Both the position numbers and the translations under genes were made by a program. From the NCBI GenBank assembly GCA_016872875.1, contig VGYW01000266.1:1-11732 (forward strand): a stretch of DNA of 11,732 nt, read 5' to 3'. This DNA is from Planctomycetota bacterium. Lineage in GTDB: Bacteria; Planctomycetota; PUPC01; DSUN01. The notes beneath the pieces are model-generated. The model was not told the DNA's origin, did no database searches, and was given only the letters and a program-made list of their open reading frames with translations. How positions within the stretch are numbered: the first letter of the stretch is position 1; each line of letters opens with the position of its first letter. Positions 7,269-11,732 of the stretch are shown here, piece by piece.

Positions 7269-7906
7269 CCTGTCGCTTCCCCTTTGGCGGGGAACCACCG
7301 CTGGAGGATTCCCCGGAAGCGGACGAACGCGCGGTCGGTGCAGCGCCGGAGACCGACGGAGGCGGCAAGCCGCTCAAAGGCGGCCCTTGCCGGGGCGATC
7401 CCCGCTTCGCGCAGGGCCAAGGCCATAGCGGCCTTCGGGTCGGTCGGCTTCGCGGAGCCGGGCTCCCAGAGCCCCTTCTGTCTCAACCGCTCGCGCAGTG
7501 GCGGCTGGCGTCCGGCCCACCCCAGGCAACGCTCCACTTCGGGGGAGTCGCTCCAGACCCAGACCTCTAGCTCAGGTTCTACAACGATGGCGCAGGCTCT
7601 GTCCTCCCACCCCGAGCGCCGCAGGCGTTCTTCGACCTCTAGTTGCAGCATATCGGCCGACAAGTCCTCCCGCCCGCACCCGTGCTTGTCGAAGAACACC
7701 AACGCGTGGCAGTGCGTTTGCAGGAAGGGCTTCAGGAATTCGTGGCAGTCCCGGAGGCAACCCGCATCGAAGTAGGTGTGGGCCTGGATGTCGTGAGACA
7801 CGGGCCGGATTTCCAGTGATGCGTGCCTGCGGATAAGCGTGGAGACCACCAACCGGAAGGTGCGGTCCGGGACGAGGATGACCAGATCCCTCTCGAAGTC
7901 TTGCAT
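7265..7906 (-). CDS. Toprim-like partner protein of the ATPase (RloB/DUF4276-like)
   Basis: A 213-residue soluble protein with no signal peptide or membrane helix. An acidic strand motif ALVFFDKHGCG (68-78, D73) and a later VVEPELEVWVW (108-118, E110 and E114) resemble the DxD-type strand and the 'PcxExW' strand of Toprim-related proteins such as RloB and DUF4276. The expected N-terminal EGxxE is not evident; residues 10-20 read ILVPDRTFRLV, so catalytic competence is uncertain. The C-terminus ends in CTDRAFVRFRGILQRWFPA, likely helical. The start is ATG 7906, since the coding pattern begins there (MQDFERDLVIL). The ATPase stop lies 5 nt upstream and AGGAGAG precedes the ATG with unusually short spacing. 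The stop overlaps the next gene's start by ATGA. Proteins of this kind are usually the effector or nuclease-like partner of AAA ATPases in anti-phage pairs. Whether this one is toxic is not shown here. Confidence 0.6.
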   Translation of the reverse strand: MQDFERDLVILVPDRTFRLVVSTLIRRHASLEIRPVSHDIQAHTYFDAGCLRDCHEFLKPFLQTHCHALVFFDKHGCGREDLSADMLQLEVEERLRRSGWEDRACAIVVEPELEVWVWSDSPEVERCLGWAGRQPPLRERLRQKGLWEPGSAKPTDPKAAMALALREAGIAPARAAFERLAASVGLRRCTDRAFVRFRGILQRWFPAKGEATG

Positions 7907-7911
7907 CTCTC

Positions 7912-9201
7912 CTATCCCATCACACCGCTGCCAAAGAGCACACCGAGGCTTACCTCGCCGTGCCAGTTTCGGAGGATTCGGTGTTCCCTGCCGGGCACGA
8001 TGTGGACAGCTCCCTCCTCGTCCCTGGTGAAGCACAGGACCTGCTCCAGTTGGGCCAGGCCCAGCATGACCGGCGAGTGGGTTGCCATGAGCACTTGGCC
8101 CTCATACACGGAGGACAGGGACTCGAAGATGGCCTCTATCGCCGTAGGATGCACGCAGTTCTCCGGCTCTTCGACCAGATAGGTCGCCTCCTTCTCTGGG
8201 AGGTACGGAAGCAGCGTCAGCGCCAGCATCTCGAGGGTACCGTCCGACGCGACCCAGGACGGCACTTCCAAGCCATCTTGGTACTTGAGCATCAGATATC
8301 GGCTTCTGTCCTCGGGACGCTCGATGCTCCGGATACCCGCCAGGTTGGGCAACTCGGTCCTGAGGTGGGCAAGCCACTGTTCATAGTCCCTGGGTGCGAG
8401 CTTGTCCAGAAGCCACGGGGTACTCGTACCGTCGGCCATGAAGGCGCGGCGCGCGTTTGGAGGTGATGGCTGGCGGATGGCAGATGGGTTCAGCGCGACG
8501 GACTTGACCCCGTTGATAAGGGACAGCTTGAACCAAGCGGCAACGGGGAACTGGGTTTCATCCTCAGGGAGGTTTGCCAACCCGCAGAGTCTGTGGCCGA
8601 GGCTGAATGGGTACGTTCGCCTGCGACCGCTGTGCAACTCGCCGACCTCTGAGTCGAACCAGGTCTTGCCTGTTACGTCCTTGTGCAGCAGTGTCAACCA
8701 GTCCTCGGCCGCAGGAGGAGCAAGATCCCTCAAGACACCCGGAACGCGCAGAGACGTTGCAGCGCGCGCGCTTTCCTCTGGGACCCTTCCCGCCCCGAGG
8801 CTAAGGTACTCGCTCAGGATGCCGAGCTCCCCGGTCGGCTCTGTGCTCCCAATCACGATCTCGTAACGACAGAGAGGCCATGGCCGTGAGGGCTTGCCTT
8901 CGCTCAACAGAAGGTCGCATGCCCCGCGCGCCAACCGCTCTGGGACCTTCGCCTCCACCGCCAGCGCAAATCGCTTGGCCTGACGCATCCAGATCAAGTC
9001 CTCGTAGTTCGGGGACCGAGTGGAGATCACATCGCCAATGTCCCTACGGCCATCTTTCACGAGGTCCCTCATCAGCCCTGGCACGTCGAGGAACGTGCTC
9101 TTGCCGCTGGCGTTGGGGCCGACTAGGATGTGGAAGGGGCCGAGGTCCTGGGCCACGTGGCGCAGGCAGCGGTAGTTGAGCGCCTCGATGCGCGTGATCA
9201 T
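7912..9201 (-). CDS. AAA/OLD-like ATPase (AAA_21 type), possible defence protein
   Basis: A complete 429-residue P-loop ATPase of the SMC/ABC-like (RecF/OLD-type) class. Walker A is GPNASGKST (28-36). The signature-like SDGTLEMLAL is at 319-328. Walker B with catalytic glutamates is YLVEEPENCVHP (341-352), followed by the H-switch ATHSP (373-377). No nuclease domain is fused, unlike full OLD proteins such as GajA; the role may be supplied by the partner gene 5 nt downstream. ATG 9201 is preferred (AGGAG 8 nt upstream, MITRIEALNYRCLRH at the family N-terminus); the 40-codon upstream extension encodes GC-rich intergenic text. In pairs such as RloA/RloB, Septu and related two-gene systems the ATPase controls a partner effector. 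By hand count, bases 8281-8340 are 35/60 GC against 45/60 for 5881-5940 in the hydrolase, hinting at different origin. Confidence 0.82.
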   Translation of the reverse strand: MITRIEALNYRCLRHVAQDLGPFHILVGPNASGKSTFLDVPGLMRDLVKDGRRDIGDVISTRSPNYEDLIWMRQAKRFALAVEAKVPERLARGACDLLLSEGKPSRPWPLCRYEIVIGSTEPTGELGILSEYLSLGAGRVPEESARAATSLRVPGVLRDLAPPAAEDWLTLLHKDVTGKTWFDSEVGELHSGRRRTYPFSLGHRLCGLANLPEDETQFPVAAWFKLSLINGVKSVALNPSAIRQPSPPNARRAFMADGTSTPWLLDKLAPRDYEQWLAHLRTELPNLAGIRSIERPEDRSRYLMLKYQDGLEVPSWVASDGTLEMLALTLLPYLPEKEATYLVEEPENCVHPTAIEAIFESLSSVYEGQVLMATHSPVMLGLAQLEQVLCFTRDEEGAVHIVPGREHRILRNWHGEVSLGVLFGSGVMG

Positions 9202-9351
9202 TGTCCCTACTCCTGCGGCGGGGCAAGGGCGATGGGTTGGGGCCGCCGCCGTGCCCTGCGCTATCAGACGCGGGGCAGAGACGCCCCGCCCACAGGCCCT
9301 GCCGCCTCTTACCCCCAACACCTGACACCCAACACCGCACCGCCTCGGCGC
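9202..9351. other. Intergenic spacer with a GC hairpin and CCCAACACC repeats
   Basis: The 150 nt between the ATPase and DHQ synthase II genes contain no promoter that I can support on the minus strand. A perfect hairpin GCGGGGC-agagac-GCCCCGC lies at 9270-9289; it has no following T-run on either strand, so a terminator is not claimed. CCCAACACC occurs twice, at 9314-9322 and 9328-9336, a 14-nt spaced micro-repeat. The ATPase may be co-transcribed from upstream or have an unrecognised promoter. Confidence 0.5.
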
Positions 9352-10341
9352 TCACCGCTCGGTGAGGGTTTCTTTCACGGCCATGCCGAAGTGCCGGCCG
9401 CCCTCGGTGAGGTGCGCGAGGACCTGGTCGCCGGGCTTGAGGAGGGCGACGGAGATGGCCGAGCCGTCGGGTCGAGTGAGGCGGATGGTCTCGGCGTTCT
9501 GGAGGACGAGCGAGACGGTCTGGCCGCCGGCCTCGGCCTCGACGCGGAGCATGGGGCGGCGCTCGACCTTGCTGCGGCCAAGGTAGGCCACCTGCGCCGC
9601 GCCGTCGTGCCGCACGATGAGGCACGGGTCGCCTCCACGCAACTCGTCGAGATACCTGGTCTTGCCCTCGGGGCAGAGGACGTAGGCGTGGACGGCGCCG
9701 GCGTTGACGCGGAAGGGCCGCGTGGCGACGTAGGGCGTCTCGATGCTCTCGGAGTGGACGAGGAAGAAGGCGGAGCTGGCGTCGCCGACGAGCATGCCCT
9801 CGCCCGGCTTCATCTCGGTGCAGGTGTCGAGGCACACGCGGTCGCCCATGCCCAGGAGCTGGACCCGTGTGACGGTGGCGGGGACGAGGGTGAGCGTTTC
9901 GGCGTGCTCGCGGACGGCGGCGCAGGCGCGCTTGACTTCGGCGGGGTCGGAGCTGACCAGCACGATGCCGTCGGCGCCCTTCTCAAGAATCTGAGTGACG
10001 AGGCGGGCGTCCTCGGCCCGGCTGACCTCGACCATGATGCCGCCGCGCTGGGCCACGAGGTTTTCGAGGGGGATGACGGTCCAGTCGCGCAGTTGGAGGA
10101 TGACGGTCTTGGCGGGGCAGCGTGCGGCGCGCTCCTCGTCGGCTTTGCTTGCGACCTCGATGCGGACGGCGTCGGCGCCCAGGCGGATGTCGCCATCGGG
10201 GGCCACGGTGGCGATGCGGCCGAGGGCCTTGGCCTGCTCCGAGCAGCCCGCGGGCAGCACCACCGCATCGGCCCCTGCCTCCAGGGCCGCCGTCACAAGC
10301 TCCTTCCGCCACGGGTCAACTTGCACCCACACCTTCTTCAT
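9352..10341 (-). CDS. aroB': 3-dehydroquinate synthase II (archaeal-type AroB')
   Basis: A 329-residue enzyme of the DHQ synthase II family, which performs NAD-dependent oxidative deamination and cyclisation of 2-amino-3,7-dideoxy-D-threo-hept-6-ulosonate to 3-dehydroquinate, replacing the DAHP-using AroB. The diagnostic central block is GDRVCLDTC (166-174), EMKPGEGMLVG (176-186), FFLVHSES (192-199) and TPYVATRPFRVNAGAVHAYVL (202-222), very close to archaeal members. Family GS(Q/F)S reads GDAS (186-189). Length fits the family. The start ATG 10341 (MKKVWVQVDPW) has AAGGAAAAG just upstream; the open frame continues through the upstream repeat array, which is not treated as coding. It is the second gene of the pair and lies downstream of the cognate synthase. 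An alternative role as a GriH-type enzyme in 3-amino-4-hydroxybenzoate formation is possible. Confidence 0.9.
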   Translation of the reverse strand: MKKVWVQVDPWRKELVTAALEAGADAVVLPAGCSEQAKALGRIATVAPDGDIRLGADAVRIEVASKADEERAARCPAKTVILQLRDWTVIPLENLVAQRGGIMVEVSRAEDARLVTQILEKGADGIVLVSSDPAEVKRACAAVREHAETLTLVPATVTRVQLLGMGDRVCLDTCTEMKPGEGMLVGDASSAFFLVHSESIETPYVATRPFRVNAGAVHAYVLCPEGKTRYLDELRGGDPCLIVRHDGAAQVAYLGRSKVERRPMLRVEAEAGGQTVSLVLQNAETIRLTRPDGSAISVALLKPGDQVLAHLTEGGRHFGMAVKETLTER

Positions 10342-10354
10342 TCTGCTTTTCCTT

Positions 10355-10630
10355 GGTGGCACAGGCCTCTGGCCTGTGTTCTCCACAGGCGAGACGCCTG
10401 TGCCACCAACGCCTGTGCCACCATCCTCTCCAGCCTTGCTTGGTGGCACAGGCCTCCGGCCTGTGTTCTCCACAGGCGAGACGCCTGTGCCACCAACGCC
10501 TGTGCCACCATCCTCTCCAGCCTTGCTTGGTGGCACAGGCCTCTGGCCTGTGTTCTCCACAGGCGAGACGCCTGTGCCACCAACGCCTGTGCCACCAACT
10601 CCTGCGCCACCAACTCCTTTGCCACAGCCG
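10355..10630. repeat. Threefold 87-bp tandem array with nested hairpins, inside an operon
   Basis: An 87-bp unit starts at 10355, 10442 and 10529, the last truncated. Each unit contains GGTGGCACAGGC...GCCTGTGCCACC with perfect 12-bp arms (10355-10366 and 10396-10407 in unit 1), enclosing two smaller hairpins: ACAGGCC-tct-GGCCTGT (10361-10377) and ACAGGCG-aga-CGCCTGT (10385-10401). Unit 2 differs from the others in the first loop (tcc instead of tct). The right end decays into a 15-nt period: CCTGTGCCACCAACG, CCTGTGCCACCAACT, CCTGCGCCACCAACT, CCTTTGCCACAGCCG (10571-10630). Because 87 is divisible by 3, several frames stay open. Units of this type are familiar dispersed repeats in Planctomycetota-like genomes (general knowledge). 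It separates AroA' from AroB'. Confidence 0.9.
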
Positions 10631-10632
10631 CA

Positions 10633-11439
10633 TTACCGGGCCTTGGCCCGTTCGAGGAAGGCGAGGCTCTCGGCGAGGCTGTGGCGGCCGTGGACCATCA
10701 TGCCGATGGCGCCGACGATGGCCTTGGGGTCGTCGTGCTGGAAGGCGTTGCGGCCTATCGAGACGCCCGCCGCCCCCGCCTTCAGCGCGCCGTCAACCAT
10801 CGCGAGCAGCTCCTCGTCCGTGTCCATCTTCTCGCCGCCCGCGATGACGACGGGCACTGGGCAGCCGCCGACGACCTCGGCGAAGGTCTCGGGGTCGCCC
10901 GTGTAGACGCACTTCACGACGTCGGCGCCCAGCTCGGCGCCCACGCGGGCCGCGTGCTTCACGTATCTCACGTCGAACTGGTTCTCGATCTTCGGCCCGC
11001 GGGCGTACATCATGGCGACGAGTGGGAAGCCCCAGCGGTAACACAAGCGGGCGACTTCGGCCAGGTGGGCCATCATCGCGGCGTCGGTCTCCGCGCCGAG
11101 ATTGACGTGGATTGAGATGGCGTCGGCCCCCAGACAGATGGCCTCCTCCACGGTACACACCGGCACCTTCGCGTTGGGGTCGGGGCTGAGCGAGGTGGAG
11201 CCGGAGAGGTGGACGATGAGGCCGACGTCCTTTCCCGCGCCGCGGTGGCCGTTGGCCACGATGCCCTTGTGGATGACGATGGCGTTCGCGCCGCCCTCGA
11301 CCACCTTGTTGATCGTGTCGCGCATGCACTCCAGGCCGCGGATGGGGCCCATCGTCACCCCGTGGTCCATCGGCACGATCACCGTGCGGCGCGAGTTGCG
11401 GTCAATGATGCGTTCGAGGCGTATCGCCTTGCCGATCAT
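10633..11439 (-). CDS. aroA': 2-amino-3,7-dideoxy-D-threo-hept-6-ulosonate synthase (AroA')
   Basis: A 268-residue class I (DeoC/FbaB-fold) aldolase that condenses L-aspartate semialdehyde with 6-deoxy-5-ketofructose 1-phosphate, the first step of the archaeal-type shikimate route. The family block [16 protein letters not shown] (22-37), including the acid residue D25, MMYARGP (143-149) with Y145, and the Schiff-base Lys K176 in [14 protein letters not shown] (171-184) are all present. C-terminal [15 protein letters not shown] and [10 protein letters not shown] (225-234) form the phosphate end of the barrel. ATG 11439 has GGAG about 7 nt upstream; a 16-codon longer frame is unlikely. It is the first gene of the minus-strand run; the cognate DHQ synthase II follows. 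Paralogues such as GriI use the same chemistry for 3-amino-4-hydroxybenzoate, so the pathway is assigned through the neighbour. Confidence 0.9.
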   Translation of the reverse strand: MIGKAIRLERIIDRNSRRTVIVPMDHGVTMGPIRGLECMRDTINKVVEGGANAIVIHKGIVANGHRGAGKDVGLIVHLSGSTSLSPDPNAKVPVCTVEEAICLGADAISIHVNLGAETDAAMMAHLAEVARLCYRWGFPLVAMMYARGPKIENQFDVRYVKHAARVGAELGADVVKCVYTGDPETFAEVVGGCPVPVVIAGGEKMDTDEELLAMVDGALKAGAAGVSIGRNAFQHDDPKAIVGAIGMMVHGRHSLAESLAFLERAKAR

Positions 11440-11494
11440 AGTGGGTCTCCTGCCTTCGGGGCCGGACGCACTGCACCCCACGGACACTGCGGGT

Positions 11495-11522
11495 ATTATA
11501 GCGCAGCGTCCTTCTGGTGCAA
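11495..11522 (-). promoter_or_regulatory. Promoter of the ADH synthase gene
   Basis: On the minus strand a perfect -10 TATAAT (11495-11500) is preceded by TTGCAC (11517-11522) with a 16-nt spacer. Initiation near 11488 would leave about 49 nt of leader before the ATG at 11439. The -10 is the clearest in the window; the -35 is weak (3/6). Confidence 0.6.
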
Positions 11523-11579
11523 GCTTGCTCCGCGGACCGCGGGGCGATAAGATTGTACCGCTCTTGGCTTCTCAGCGCA

Positions 11580-11604
11580 CGACCTCTCCCTCGGGGAGAG
11601 GTCG
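11580..11604. repeat. Perfect 11-bp hairpin CGACCTCTCCC-tcg-GGGAGAGGTCG
   Basis: The arms 11580-11590 and 11594-11604 pair perfectly around a 3-nt loop. Elements of the form CCTCTCCC...GGGAGAGG are a widespread dispersed palindrome in bacterial intergenic DNA (general knowledge). No T-run follows on either strand, so it is not called a terminator. The rest of 11440-11732 contains two promoter candidates and no ORF that I would call a gene. Confidence 0.6.
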
Positions 11605-11681
11605 CCTGGAGTTTGGCGGTTCTCTATGCTCGCGGTGGCTGTCTTGAGAGGTGCAGGTGACAGATTCTCAGGCGTCAGAGT

Positions 11682-11709
11682 AGTATAGCACGGCCTGGCG
11701 AATAGGCAA
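11682..11709 (-). promoter_or_regulatory. Second, weaker upstream promoter candidate
   Basis: On the minus strand TTGCCT (11704-11709) and TATACT (11682-11687) are separated by 16 nt. Initiation would fall near 11675, about 236 nt upstream of the ADH synthase ATG and upstream of the 11580-11604 hairpin. It could be a second promoter for the operon or serve an unseen transcript. Confidence 0.3.
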
Positions 11710-11732
11710 GTGGGATTCGGGCGACTTTGTGG

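Noticed and set aside
4722..7775. A 1017-codon plus-strand open frame
   Set aside because: Beyond about 4908 it is the antisense of the signal-peptide-bearing hydrolase and its neighbour; the translation is Ala/Gly/Glu/Arg-rich without domains. Only the first 60 or so codons carry independent similarity (RHS).
9270..9289. Rho-independent terminator between DHQ synthase II and the ATPase gene
   Set aside because: The stem is strong but no run of T follows on either strand, so only a hairpin is reported.
10342..10560. N-terminal extension of DHQ synthase II through the repeat array
   Set aside because: The frame is open only because the 87-bp unit is a multiple of three; the peptide (VSPVENTGQRPVPP units) is repeat translation and a normal family start with a ribosome site exists at 10341.
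10355..10630. CRISPR array
   Set aside because: The whole 87-bp unit, including what would be the spacer, is repeated nearly identically; there are no unique spacers and no cas genes.
9130..11115. A 661-codon plus-strand open frame
   Set aside because: It is antisense to the ATPase start, DHQ synthase II and ADH synthase, whose family motifs fix the coding strand as minus.
11580..11604. Terminator for a gene outside the right edge
   Set aside because: Perfect stem but no T-run, and the sequence matches a common dispersed palindrome type.

Overview
This is a GC-rich bacterial window with long intergenic stretches full of palindromic and low-complexity repeats. Its family-typical features are 'GGCGGCTTCAGCCGCC' palindromes, 'GGTGGCACAGGC...GCCTGTGCCACC' arrays, HEAT-repeat lipoproteins, RHS fragments and zinc-less MDR dehydrogenases. 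Together these suggest a Planctomycetota/PVC-type genome, probably an environmental MAG. That placement is inference from style; no marker gene is present.

Left part (1-4895): the last 23 codons of a plus-strand gene; a nested inverted-repeat element (108-309); a minus-strand MDR oxidoreductase without the usual zinc ligands (396-1430) behind a plausible sigma70 promoter; about 1.3 kb without a convincing full gene, holding a cluster of covarying CATTGTTGAGG hairpins (1574-1848), purine/pyrimidine-biased low-complexity DNA (1860-2290), another palindromic element and a small coding-looking remnant (2479-2649); then a strong sigma70-like promoter driving a HEAT-repeat lipoprotein made of two tandem copies of a 289-codon unit (2866-4728). 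A short orphan RHS/YD-repeat remnant follows.

Right part (4908-11439): five minus-strand genes run the same way. In transcription order they are ADH synthase (archaeal-type AroA'), 3-dehydroquinate synthase II (AroB'), an AAA/OLD-like ATPase, a small Toprim-like partner, and a secreted clan-A glycoside hydrolase. The first two form the aspartate-semialdehyde entry to the shikimate pathway (or a GriI/GriH-like aminohydroxybenzoate route). They are separated by 291 nt holding a threefold 87-bp repeat array able to form strong hairpins. The ATPase and its partner (5-nt gap) look like a two-gene defence-type module. The partner overlaps the hydrolase start by ATGA, so the three genes are probably translationally coupled.

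The best candidates for something undescribed are the ATPase/partner pair coupled to a secreted hydrolase, and the covarying hairpin family near 1.6-1.85 kb. Neither can be shown to be a new system from sequence alone. No tRNA, rRNA, CRISPR array, transposase or integrase was seen.
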